A DNA stretch of 7,950 bases from an uncultured Lysobacteraceae bacterium (GTDB taxonomy: Bacteria > Pseudomonadota > Gammaproteobacteria > Xanthomonadales > Xanthomonadaceae), in assembly GCA_946482565.1 (NCBI GenBank), contig CAMLSB010000077.1, forward strand, positions 1 through 7,950. Direction: 5' to 3'. Each line of letters starts with the position of its first letter. The stretch's first letter is position 1. Positions 1 through 6,188 of this stretch are shown piece after piece. A program made the translations under genes and the position numbers. The notes under the pieces were generated by a model that worked only from the letters and a program-made list of their open reading frames with translations, searched no databases and was not told the origin of the DNA.

Positions 1-997
1 TGTCCTCGATGTTGGTGTAGCCCACGCCCAGCGTCAGCGGCGCGAAGTAACCGACCACGCCGACGGCAATGCCGCCGATCGCCGGCCACCACATCCAGTG
101 CACCGGCAGTTTCTCGAAAGCATCCTCGATGCCGTACACGATGTGCGTCACCGCCACGCTCACGAAACCGATCGCCGCGCCGAGCGCGACATACACCGCG
201 AGCGCGCCCATGCCCGGCTCGGCGACGTAGGGCATCGCGAAGACCGGCGTATTGCCCACCATCGCGTAGCGCACGCTGGCAGCGGCCACCGTCGCCAGCG
301 CCACCGGGATCAGCGAACGCGGCCGCAGTTCGAACAGCAGCAGCTCCACGGCCAGGATCACCGCCGCCACCGGCGACCCGAAGATCGCGGTCATGCCGCC
401 GGCCGCGCCTGCGGCGAGCAGCACCTTGCGTTCGTCGCCGGTCACGTGCAGCAGCTGGCCGAGGAAGGAACCGAGCGCGCCACCGGTCGCGATGATCGGG
501 CCCTCCGCGCCGAACGGACCGCCGGTGCCGATCGCGATCGCCGACGACACCGGCTTGAGGAAGGTGATGCGCGGCGGGATCTTCGATTCGTTGAGCAGCA
601 CCTGCTCCATCGCCTCGGGGATGCCGTGGCCGCGGATCGCGCGCGAACCCCAGCGCGCCATCAGGCCGACGATCAGGCCGCCGATCACCGGCACCACGAT
701 CACCCACATCCCGAGGTGGTGGCCGGCGGGCGACACGTTCTCGACCGACCAGCGGCCGTAGAACGCCGCGTTCGTGACCAGCGAGATCAGCGCCACCAGG
801 ATCCGCGCGATGAAGGCCGCGCCGACGCCGAGCGCGATCGCCACCGCGCACAGCAGCAGCACCCGCGGCTCCACCAGGGTCGAGCGCCGCGGCATCGACG
901 CCGCGTCGAGGCTGGCGCCGAGCGCGGGCGCCACCGGCATCGCGCCGGTGATCGCCTCCTCGCGGAGGTTGGGGTGGTCGGTGTTTCCAGCGCTCAT
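1..997 (-). CDS. ClC-family chloride channel/transporter (C-terminus beyond the window)
   Basis: Inner-membrane protein that moves chloride across the cytoplasmic membrane. The reading frame starts at ATG 997 and runs off the left edge after 332 codons, so about the last third of a usual ClC pore domain is missing. An AGGGA ribosome site lies just upstream of the ATG. ClC signatures appear in order: GHGIPEA (residues 123-129, counterpart of GSGIP), GGPFGAEGP (159-167, with E165 at the gating glutamate of the GxEGP motif), and a GSPVAAVILAVELL helix (207-220). The pore serine of GSGIP is His here. The residue after the conserved Glu of the last helix is Leu (L219), where proton-coupled exchangers carry the internal proton glutamate, so a passive channel is more likely than an H+/Cl- antiporter. 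That is inference from family knowledge. The gene follows the Tiki-like gene by 55 bases. Confidence 0.93.
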   Translation of the reverse strand, partial: MSAGNTDHPNLREEAITGAMPVAPALGASLDAASMPRRSTLVEPRVLLLCAVAIALGVGAAFIARILVALISLVTNAAFYGRWSVENVSPAGHHLGMWVIVVPVIGGLIVGLMARWGSRAIRGHGIPEAMEQVLLNESKIPPRITFLKPVSSAIAIGTGGPFGAEGPIIATGGALGSFLGQLLHVTGDERKVLLAAGAAGGMTAIFGSPVAAVILAVELLLFELRPRSLIPVALATVAAASVRYAMVGNTPVFAMPYVAEPGMGALAVYVALGAAIGFVSVAVTHIVYGIEDAFEKLPVHWMWWPAIGGIAVGVVGYFAPLTLGVGYTNIED

Positions 998-1052
998 CGC
1001 GTTCCCTGCTGCGGTGCAACAGAGGGAATGCTACCGCGATGCGCCGCGGATT

Positions 1053-1940
1053 TCAGGTACCGGCGTCGCGACGTCCCTGGGGCGCGATGGCGGGCTCGGA
1101 CGCGGTGAAGCGTGGCAACGCCATCAGGTAGTCCCAGGCCTCACCCGCCTCGTAGGGCTCCAGCGTGGGCTCCGACATCGACCGGCTCGCCGCCGGCAAG
1201 GCGTGCGCGCTGCAATCCGTTCCCTGGCACGTCCACGCATCGCCGCGCAACGCGCGGAACTCGATCGACACCGGATGCAGGTCGGCGATGTGCCGCGCCA
1301 TCGTGGTGGGTGGCGTGTAGGGCTTGTCGTCCAGGAACATCTCCCGCGGCTTCCCGGTCATCGCGTGCACGTTGCCGGTGAGCACCAGGACACGCGACCC
1401 CGGATGCGCCTTGATCGCCGTCCGCAGCGTCGACGCCATCCGCGCATCGCGCTCGCCCTTGCCCGCCGCGTCGAACATCACGATCGAGATGTCCGCGCCA
1501 GTCGCATGCAATGCACGCACCCGCTCGATCAGTGCGGCCATCGCCTGGCTGTCGCGGCCATCGTGGATGCGCTCGTTCCAGTGCGCGCCGGCCAGCAGGT
1601 TCGCGCGATCGGCAGCGGTGCCCTTCGATGCAAGATAACGGTCCACGCGGGACTGGTCGACGCTCGCCGCTTCGAGCCCCAGCAACAGCGGCTTCTTGCC
1701 GGCACCAGTGGTCCAGCGTGCGGCCAGTTCACCCGTGATCGCGGGAATCTCTTCGGTCCCATGGATCTCGCCGAGCATGACGACGTGCTGGGCGCCCAGC
1801 TCGCCATCGATCAACTTCGCGGCCTGCGTCGCAACGCGGGCGACATCGCCGGCTTCCTGCGCCCCGGCAGCGTGCATTGCCCCGATGCCGATCAATACCG
1901 CGGCAATCGCCGCCAGTCTCCATTTCCCCACGGCACGCAT
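1053..1940 (-). CDS. Secreted Tiki/ChaN/EreA-superfamily protein of unknown role
   Basis: A 295-aa protein with a Sec signal peptide: basic MRAVGKWR, a hydrophobic stretch, then an Ala-rich cleavage region near AGA-QE at residues 25-29, so it probably acts in the periplasm. The mature part carries the spaced motifs of the Tiki superfamily, which groups ChaN haem-uptake lipoproteins, erythromycin-esterase-like proteins and TraB/Tiki proteins: LGEIHG (56-61), LGLE (87-90), an RDARMAS segment (165-171) and TGNVHA (188-193). These conserved Glu and His residues are the expected active-site or metal/haem ligands. Two C-terminal cysteines (238 and 243) could form a disulfide. The frame stays open far upstream (to about 2702), but the signal peptide fixes the start at ATG 1940. 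Only a weak GAGA-type ribosome site is visible. The substrate is unknown. It is not a canonical ChaN because the lipobox is absent. Confidence 0.8.
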   Translation of the reverse strand: MRAVGKWRLAAIAAVLIGIGAMHAAGAQEAGDVARVATQAAKLIDGELGAQHVVMLGEIHGTEEIPAITGELAARWTTGAGKKPLLLGLEAASVDQSRVDRYLASKGTAADRANLLAGAHWNERIHDGRDSQAMAALIERVRALHATGADISIVMFDAAGKGERDARMASTLRTAIKAHPGSRVLVLTGNVHAMTGKPREMFLDDKPYTPPTTMARHIADLHPVSIEFRALRGDAWTCQGTDCSAHALPAASRSMSEPTLEPYEAGEAWDYLMALPRFTASEPAIAPQGRRDAGT

Positions 1941-1992
1941 CCTTGTCTCGAACTGGTGTGGCCGTACGACCGCCCGACGGATCGAAAGTTCT

Positions 1993-2036
1993 CCCACTTG
2001 TCCTTGCACCCGCCGCAGTCGCTCTACCGGCCGCCG
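1993..2036. repeat. 44-base VOC-gene fragment duplicated from 3160-3203
   Basis: This stretch matches 3160-3203, inside the VOC gene, at 40 of 44 positions without gaps. Read on the minus strand it would encode the CG-CKDKW segment of the VOC protein, but with a stop in frame. It covers the last codons of the M50-like gene and the start of the 83-base gap before the Tiki-like gene. No similarity continues on either side. Confidence 0.8.
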
Positions 2037-2821
2037 ATCGCGATCCCCGGCCCGAGCAGCAGGACCGACGCGGCGGCCACGCCGGCGCCGGCGGCCAGCC
2101 ACGGCCACGAGCGCCCGATCCCGCCCGCGACGTCCGCGGGCGACGCGGCCTTGCCGGCCCGCGCCGGCAGGAACAGCAAGCCGATCGACAGGCCGAGCGA
2201 TTGTTCGAGCGCGCGCGGAAGCGACACCGCCAGCGGCCACTGCCGGTCGAGGACGATCGTCGCGCAGGCGATCGCGCCGGCCCCCAGCCACGCCACGAGC
2301 GCGATCCTCCCGGCGCGTGCGCGCGGCGAGGCGAACGGTGCGAGCCGGGTACCGCACGCACGTACCGCCCACGCATAGCCGAGCAGTCCCAGCGCGAGCA
2401 GCGCATACCGCGCGGGCTCGCCAGCGTGGAGATCGTGCATGGCCCACGCCCAGTCGTCGGTCCGCGTCGCCGCGCTGAAGGCCAGCTGCAGCGAAAACCA
2501 GAACAGGTCGAAGGCGGCCAGGAGGACCAGGAACAATCGCGCCGCCGGCGAAAGGCGCGGCGCCCCGCGCAACCACAGCAACGCAGCAGCGCCGACGAGC
2601 AGGTTCGCGAACGGGCCCGCGAGGTCGACGACGGAGCCGCGCACGGAGCAGTCGACGTACGTGGACGACAGCGACGCGATCCTTCCGCCGAGCGCCATGC
2701 ACCCCGCGCCATGGCCGAACGCGTGGTGCACGACATCGGCGGCGACATAGGCCAGCAGGCCGACCGCGGCGATCGTCGCGACGTGATCCCGGGCCGCGGC
2801 CGGTCCCCGCTCGCTAGCCAC
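2024..2821 (-). CDS. M50-like integral membrane protein with degenerate HExxH motif
   Basis: A 265-aa polytopic membrane protein, read from a GTG start at 2821 that overlaps the stop of the 42-aa ORF upstream. The first helix (about residues 14-31) runs into HHAFGH (32-37). This is the place and shape of the HExGH zinc motif of M50/site-2 proteases, but the catalytic Glu is Ala (A34). About 30 residues later comes DLAGPFANLL (66-75), which matches the GPxxN segment typical of M50 enzymes. Four to five further hydrophobic helices follow. I infer an M50-related fold that may still bind metal through H33/H37 but probably lacks proteolytic activity. The frame is open to an ATG at 2938, but that N-terminus is Arg-rich and non-natural, and it is the shadow of the 42-aa ORF. 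The last codons (…IGGR-stop) lie in a 44-base stretch copied from a VOC gene. Confidence 0.72.
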   Translation of the reverse strand: MASERGPAAARDHVATIAAVGLLAYVAADVVHHAFGHGAGCMALGGRIASLSSTYVDCSVRGSVVDLAGPFANLLVGAAALLWLRGAPRLSPAARLFLVLLAAFDLFWFSLQLAFSAATRTDDWAWAMHDLHAGEPARYALLALGLLGYAWAVRACGTRLAPFASPRARAGRIALVAWLGAGAIACATIVLDRQWPLAVSLPRALEQSLGLSIGLLFLPARAGKAASPADVAGGIGRSWPWLAAGAGVAAASVLLLGPGIAIGGR

Positions 2822-2942
2822 CCGGAGACGCTTCCCGAAGGCCGCCGGGCACCGCCGGCGCAAGGCCCTTGAACAGCAGCGCCAGCCCCGCGATCCTGAC
2901 CCACCGCGAGCCCGCCTCGCGGGCTTCCTCGAACGCATCCAT
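2814..2942 (-). CDS. Small 42-aa hydrophobic ORF coupled to the M50-like gene
   Basis: Begins at ATG 2942 behind a strong ribosome site (GAGGGG at 2948-2953, 5 bases from the ATG). It ends at TAG 2814-2816, inside the first codons of the next gene, whose GTG lies at 2819-2821. The peptide has an acidic start (MDAFEEAREAG), a Trp/Arg patch and one short hydrophobic stretch (about residues 18-31, IAGLALLFKGLAPA), then a Gly/Pro-rich tail. No family is recognised. The strong ribosome site and the 8-base overlap suggest that it is translated and couples translation of the M50-like protein. Alternatives are a leader peptide only, or the true N-terminus of the M50-like protein separated from it by a frameshift. 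Confidence 0.5.
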   Translation of the reverse strand: MDAFEEAREAGSRWVRIAGLALLFKGLAPAVPGGLREASPGG

Positions 2943-2969
2943 GGTGTCCCCTCGTTGGCCGGCCCCGCG

Positions 2970-2985
2970 CGGGATACTAATCCCG
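2970..2985. other. Perfect stem-loop upstream of the 42-aa ORF
   Basis: CGGGAT, loop ACTA, ATCCCG: a 6-base perfect stem with a 4-base loop in the 74-base gap between the VOC gene and the 42-aa ORF. No T-run follows on either strand, so a classic intrinsic terminator is doubtful. It could be a protein-binding dyad or an RNA structure ahead of the ribosome site. Confidence 0.4.
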
Positions 2986-3016
2986 ATCGGGCCCGAGTCG
3001 CAGGGGGCGGCGATCC

Positions 3017-3502
3017 TCAGCCGCGGCGCGCGGCCTCGATGGCGGCGACGTCGATCTTGTGCATCGTCATCATCGCGTCGAACACGCGCTTGGCCACGGC
3101 CGGATCGGGATCCGTGACGCCTTCCGTCAGCGCGACCGGCGTGATCTGCCAGGACAGGCCCCACTTGTCCTTGCACCAGCCGCAGGCGCTTTCCCGGCCG
3201 CCGTTGCCGACGATGGCATTCCAGTAGCGATCGGTCTCCGCCTGGTCGACGGTCGCGACCTGGAACGAGAACGCTTCGTTGTGCTTGAACGTCGAGCCGC
3301 CGTTGAGGCCGATGCACGGGATGCCCATCACAGTGAACTCGACCGTGAGCACGTCGCCCTGCTTGCCGGAAGGGAAGTCGCCCGGCGCGCGATGCACGGC
3401 GCCGACGGAAGAATCCGGGAACGTCTGTGCATAGAAGCGCGCCGCTTCTTCCGCATCGCGGTCGTACCAGAGGCAGATCGTGTTCTTCGCGGGCTTGGCC
3501 AT
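3017..3502 (-). CDS. VOC-superfamily PhnB-like protein
   Basis: A 161-aa cytoplasmic protein of the vicinal-oxygen-chelate superfamily, in the branch often labelled PhnB-like or '3-demethylubiquinone-9 3-methyltransferase' domain. The family pattern is clear: TICLWYDRDAEEAARFY at the start (residues 8-24), TFPDS (27-31), a GDVLTVEF strand (49-56), IGLNGG (64-69), FKHNEAFSF (72-80) and the closing CGWCKDKWGLSWQITP segment (107-122). The members I know have no established enzymatic reaction, and the methyltransferase name is historical. The start at ATG 3502 is supported by a GGAGGAG ribosome site (3512-3518) 9 bases upstream. It lies 49 bases after phnA/yjdM and is probably read through from it. 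A 44-base piece of this gene is repeated at 1993-2036. Confidence 0.92.
   Translation of the reverse strand: MAKPAKNTICLWYDRDAEEAARFYAQTFPDSSVGAVHRAPGDFPSGKQGDVLTVEFTVMGIPCIGLNGGSTFKHNEAFSFQVATVDQAETDRYWNAIVGNGGRESACGWCKDKWGLSWQITPVALTEGVTDPDPAVAKRVFDAMMTMHKIDVAAIEAARRG
3160..3203. repeat. Source copy of the 44-base VOC repeat
   Basis: This is the part of the intact VOC gene that encodes the conserved GRESACGWCKDKWG region. It is the functional member of the pair with 1993-2036, and four mismatches separate the two copies. Confidence 0.8.
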
Positions 3503-3551
3503 GTCGCTGTGCTCCTCCGTGGGGACCGGGCGGATCCTAGCGCGCCCGCGC

Positions 3552-3911
3552 TCAGGCCTTCTTCACGAACTCCGACTTCAGCTTCATCGCGCCGAATCCG
3601 TCGATCCTGCAGTCGATGTTGTGGTCGCCATCGACCAGGCGGATGCCGCGGACCTTGGTGCCGACTTTCAATGCCGACGACGCACCCTTGACCTTCAGGT
3701 CCTTGACGATGGTGACGTCGTCGCCGTCGGCGAGCACGTTGCCGAGCGCATCGCGATGGACCGTATTGGTCTCCGCAGCTTCCGCGGAGACTTCCGCTGC
3801 CGCGGACCATTCATGGCCGCATTCCGGGCATACCAGCATCGCGCCATCCGGATAGGTGAGCGTCGAGCCGCAGGACGGGCAGGCGGGCAAGCTGTCGTTG
3901 TCGGAAGTCAT
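3552..3911 (-). CDS. phnA: PhnA/YjdM-type zinc-ribbon protein
   Basis: A 119-aa soluble protein matching PhnA, now called YjdM in E. coli (about 111 aa there). The N-terminal zinc ribbon is CPSC (residues 11-14) with CPEC (28-31) followed by GHEW. The C-terminal domain carries [20 protein letters not shown] and a closing [14 protein letters not shown], both family hallmarks. Despite the old name 'alkylphosphonate uptake protein', no phosphonate genes are nearby and the family's role is unsettled. The ATG at 3911 lies 11 bases after the DUF1304 stop. The ribosome site is weak, so coupling to that gene is likely. The frame is open further upstream (to 4208), but the zinc ribbon sits directly after this Met as expected. 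Confidence 0.93.
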   Translation of the reverse strand: MTSDNDSLPACPSCGSTLTYPDGAMLVCPECGHEWSAAAEVSAEAAETNTVHRDALGNVLADGDDVTIVKDLKVKGASSALKVGTKVRGIRLVDGDHNIDCRIDGFGAMKLKSEFVKKA

Positions 3912-3922
3912 GTTCGCCGTAG

Positions 3923-4285
3923 TCAGTGGTCGAGCAGCACCAGCACGAACGCGATGGCCGCCGGCAATGCCTGGATGAAGAGGATCCTGCGGCTCGCCGT
4001 CGCAGCGCCGTAGAGCCCGGCGACGATCACGCAGCACAGGAAAAAGCCCTGGAACACGCGGCCCCCGGCGCCGCCGAGCAGCAGCCCGAACAGCAATCCC
4101 GCCGCGAGGAAGCCGTTGTACAGCCCCTGGTTCGCCGCAAGCACCTTCGACGCCCGCGCGAAGTCCTCCGTCGTGCCGAACGCGCGGCGTCCGCGCGGCG
4201 TGGTCCACAGGAACATCTCGAGCACGAGGATGTACACGTGGATGAGCGCGACGACCGCGACGGCGACGACGGCGGCGACGTGCAT
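3923..4285 (-). CDS. DUF1304 inner-membrane protein
   Basis: A 120-aa protein with four predicted membrane helices: about residues 3-24, 52-72, 77-97 and 99-118. It shows the DUF1304 signature: [19 protein letters not shown] (15-33) near the N-terminus, then [19 protein letters not shown] (47-65). The function of this family is unknown. Its ATG overlaps the stop of the preceding 93-aa gene as ATGA (4283-4287), which points to translational coupling, and no separate ribosome site is seen. PhnA follows 11 bases downstream. The family assignment rests on recognised motifs and is secure. The biological role is not known. Confidence 0.92.
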   Translation of the reverse strand: MHVAAVVAVAVVALIHVYILVLEMFLWTTPRGRRAFGTTEDFARASKVLAANQGLYNGFLAAGLLFGLLLGGAGGRVFQGFFLCCVIVAGLYGAATASRRILFIQALPAAIAFVLVLLDH

Positions 4286-4566
4286 CAGAACGCGTACTTG
4301 AGCAGGATCGAAGCGATCATCAGCAGCGCGCCGCCGATGGACGTGTGGTACGCAAGCGCGGCAGGGCCCGTGCGCTGCCTCACCTCGGAGATGGGGCGGA
4401 AGCCGTCGTGGTACGCGGCATGCGCGACCAGGGCCATGCCGATCGCCGCGAGCAGGTCGTAAACGTGTTTCCCGTGGAAAATGAAGTCGATCATGTTCGT
4501 CACCGCCACCAAGGTGGCGACGAGGACCAGGATGCGGGTGCCCCTGGCGGGTGCTGCGGCTTCCAT
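4285..4566 (-). CDS. 93-aa three-helix membrane protein, unknown function
   Basis: I chose ATG 4566 because a consensus AGGAG ribosome site (4575-4579) lies 8 bases upstream. A longer frame to 4629 would place that site inside the gene and overlap the neighbour. The protein has three hydrophobic segments: about residues 10-28, 34-52 and 73-92. A short polar stretch ([17 protein letters not shown]) lies between the second and third. I do not recognise the family. The end overlaps the DUF1304 start by one base (ATGA), so the two membrane proteins are probably made together and may interact, which is inference from the coupling alone. Confidence 0.8.
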   Translation of the reverse strand: MEAAAPARGTRILVLVATLVAVTNMIDFIFHGKHVYDLLAAIGMALVAHAAYHDGFRPISEVRQRTGPAALAYHTSIGGALLMIASILLKYAF

Positions 4567-4583
4567 GCGTGTTTCTCCTGTTG

Positions 4584-4599
4584 GGCCAGCGATCTGGCC
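4584..4599. other. Stem-loop just upstream of the ribosome site of the 93-aa gene
   Basis: GGCCAG, loop CGAT, CTGGCC: a 6-base perfect inverted repeat in the 46-base gap between the DUF2306-like gene and the 93-aa gene. On the minus-strand transcript it ends about 4 bases before AGGAG. It could tune translation or RNA stability. No T-run follows, so it does not look like an intrinsic terminator. Confidence 0.4.
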
Positions 4600-4612
4600 G
4601 GCTGCCATTTTC

Positions 4613-5263
4613 TCACGCCGCAGCGACACGCGTCGACCGGCTGTCGCGGTGGATGCGGGCGAAGAAATAGACGATGACCAGCATGCCGAGCGCCGACGGT
4701 GCTATCTGCGACCACGGCTGCCCGGCACGGATGACGTTGCCGACCAGTGCCGACAGCATCGCGAAGATCGACGCGACCAGCTTGTAAGTGTGCTCGTAGC
4801 GCCACAGGCTGCGATGCCAGCGCCGCGGGAACAGCCAGCGCGCGCCGTCGTAGGCCAGCAGCACGCCGAGCGCACCCAGCGACCCGCGCTCGACGATCGG
4901 CGACTGCGACGGATGCGCGAGCACGATGGGCACCAGCCATGCCGCGATCGCCAGCGCGACCAGCGTCAGGGCCCCATCGACCCACTGCGGACCACGACTG
5001 CGCGTATAGATCGAGCGCCAGCCGCTGACGAGCTGGTACGGCACCAGCAGCGACAGCACCGCGAAGATCGGCACGAAACGGAAGAACAGCGTGCCCGCGA
5101 TCGCCGACAGGCTGACGACAAGCGTGAAGCCGGCGAACAGGCGCCCCAGGCGGCGGTGTTCCGGCGTGCCCTTGGTTTTCGCGAGGATGGCGAAGCCGAT
5201 GCCGAGGGCGATGCTGCCCGCGCCCACGTGGACGATGAGGTTGGCCAGGTGCGCGGTGGTCAT
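4613..5263 (-). CDS. DUF2306-like polytopic membrane protein
   Basis: A 216-aa protein with about six hydrophobic helices. The N-terminus (ANLIVHVGAGSIALGIGFA, then AKTKGTPEHRRLGRLFAG at residues 28-45) matches the helix–KGTxxHRxLGR loop–helix pattern of DUF2306 and related predicted membrane proteins of unknown function. A second charged loop (RRWHRSLWRYEHTYK, about 147-161) precedes the last two helices. The start ATG 5263 lies 19 bases after the preceding stop. The upstream GCGGAA is a weak ribosome site. It sits in a chain of small membrane-protein genes on the same strand. The family call is by pattern and could be a neighbouring unnamed family. Confidence 0.75.
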   Translation of the reverse strand: MTTAHLANLIVHVGAGSIALGIGFAILAKTKGTPEHRRLGRLFAGFTLVVSLSAIAGTLFFRFVPIFAVLSLLVPYQLVSGWRSIYTRSRGPQWVDGALTLVALAIAAWLVPIVLAHPSQSPIVERGSLGALGVLLAYDGARWLFPRRWHRSLWRYEHTYKLVASIFAMLSALVGNVIRAGQPWSQIAPSALGMLVIVYFFARIHRDSRSTRVAAA

Positions 5264-5282
5264 CGGGCGAATTCCGCAGCGA

Positions 5283-5690
5283 TCATCGCGCCGCCACGGC
5301 GCGTCGGCGCCGTTGCAGCAGTGCCGCGACGATCGCCCATCCGAACACGACCGGCACCGCCAACAGCAGCGCGAGCGTGTAGGTCATCCAGAGCCAGCTT
5401 TGCCACCCGGAGTAATGGAGCTGCATGCCGCCCGCGATCGCCATCGAGACCGGCAACCACGCGATCGCGGCCACCAGCGTCGCCTTCGCGACCGCACGCA
5501 GCCGCGAACCGGGCGCGCTCGACAGCACGGGAATCGCCGCCAGGGCCACCAGCATCACCGCCGCGGCGATGTTCCCCGCCGGGAAGGCGAACGGCAGCTC
5601 GACGTCGAGCAGCTCGCTGCCGGAAAACAACAACCAGCCGGCGAACCCGGCGATCGCCAGGCACACAAGGACACCGACGGCAGCTTTCAT
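5283..5690 (-). CDS. 135-aa four-helix membrane protein, unknown function
   Basis: ATG 5690 is preceded by GGGGAA at a suitable distance, and the next candidate (GTG 5708) would place that site inside the gene. There are four hydrophobic segments: about residues 3-24, 40-57, 68-88 and 98-123. A basic tail (QRRRRAVAAR) suggests a cytoplasmic C-terminus. The loop ELLDVELPFAFPAGN after helix 1 and GGMQLHYSGWQSW before the last segment are the most distinctive parts. No family is recognised. It starts 19 bases after the secreted-protein gene and ends 19 bases before the DUF2306-like gene, so all three are probably in one operon. Confidence 0.78.
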   Translation of the reverse strand: MKAAVGVLVCLAIAGFAGWLLFSGSELLDVELPFAFPAGNIAAAVMLVALAAIPVLSSAPGSRLRAVAKATLVAAIAWLPVSMAIAGGMQLHYSGWQSWLWMTYTLALLLAVPVVFGWAIVAALLQRRRRAVAAR

Positions 5691-5709
5691 GCTCGAATTC
5701 CCCGCCACG

Positions 5710-6129
5710 TCAGTCGGGCTTGCCGAATTGCCGGCACGCCGACACCACGAACCCGCGCGTCAGCCCGGCCTGTTCGATCGCGTGCAATCCCGCGGCGACG
5801 GAGCAACTCGCGCCGTCGCGGTTCGCGCACGCCGAATAGCCGCCATCCGCGCTCCTCGGCGCCGCCGCAGCCACGCGCGACTTGTCCGCGGCCGGAAGCC
5901 CGGCGATGTAGACGTCCTCCGCGTCGAGCAGGTCCGCGGGCGACGCGTAGCGCAGGCGCGCCGCGGGGCAAGCCTGCCCGGCCTGACGGAACAGCGACTC
6001 GAACGATGGGCCGGTCAGCGCCTGCAGGTCATGGCCACGAGCGGCCGGCTCCCGTGGTCCGGCCAGGCATGCGCCACCCCATGCGCCCGCGAGTACGAGC
6101 ACGCCAGACACCATGCGCTTGCACTTCAT
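5710..6129 (-). CDS. Secreted 139-aa cysteine-containing protein, unknown function
   Basis: Starts at ATG 6129 with GGGGAG 8-10 bases upstream. The reading frame is open to 6738, but the part before 6129 is Arg-rich and antisense-like. MKCKR, a hydrophobic stretch (residues 6-20) and ACLAG (20-24) form a Sec signal peptide. C21 is not in a canonical lipobox because Gly is at -3, so I favour a soluble periplasmic protein over a lipoprotein. The mature part has four cysteines (54, 101, 109 and 132), an even number that suits two disulfides. A helical segment SFESLFRQAGQAC precedes a YASPADLLDAEDVYIAGL segment. No family or catalytic motif is recognised. Confidence 0.75.
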   Translation of the reverse strand: MKCKRMVSGVLVLAGAWGGACLAGPREPAARGHDLQALTGPSFESLFRQAGQACPAARLRYASPADLLDAEDVYIAGLPAADKSRVAAAAPRSADGGYSACANRDGASCSVAAGLHAIEQAGLTRGFVVSACRQFGKPD

Positions 6130-6149
6130 GTCGCTCGCTCCCCAAATGA

Positions 6150-6161
6150 CGGCCGCGGCCG
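6150..6161. repeat. 12-base perfect palindrome between two genes
   Basis: CGGCCGCGGCCG lies in the 59-base gap between the 160-aa membrane protein gene and the secreted-protein gene, about 20 bases upstream of the latter's start. In DNA this G+C rich such palindromes arise easily, so a function is uncertain. A weak attenuator or a protein site is possible. Confidence 0.25.
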
Positions 6162-6188
6162 GGCCGGACGCATTGTCGGCCAGCCTCT

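Noticed and set aside
998..1052. Intrinsic terminator between the Tiki-like and ClC genes
   Set aside because: Only a 5-base GCGGT/ACCGC pairing with a long loop and no T-run was found, too weak to call.
98..2378. Long plus-strand open frames (about 98-1108 and 774-2378)
   Set aside because: They are rich in Arg, His, Pro and Ala, match no family and lie opposite well-supported minus-strand genes. This is the usual antisense shadow in G+C-rich DNA.
1941..2904. Upstream extensions of the Tiki-like frame to 2702, and the overlapping frame to 2904
   Set aside because: The Tiki-like protein has a clean signal peptide at ATG 1940. The upstream translation is Arg-rich and lies over the M50-like gene in another frame.
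3017..3911. A phosphonate-utilisation operon, suggested by neighbouring PhnA-like and PhnB-like genes
   Set aside because: Both names are historical. No C-P lyase, phosphonatase or phosphonate transporter gene is present, and neither family has a proven phosphonate role.
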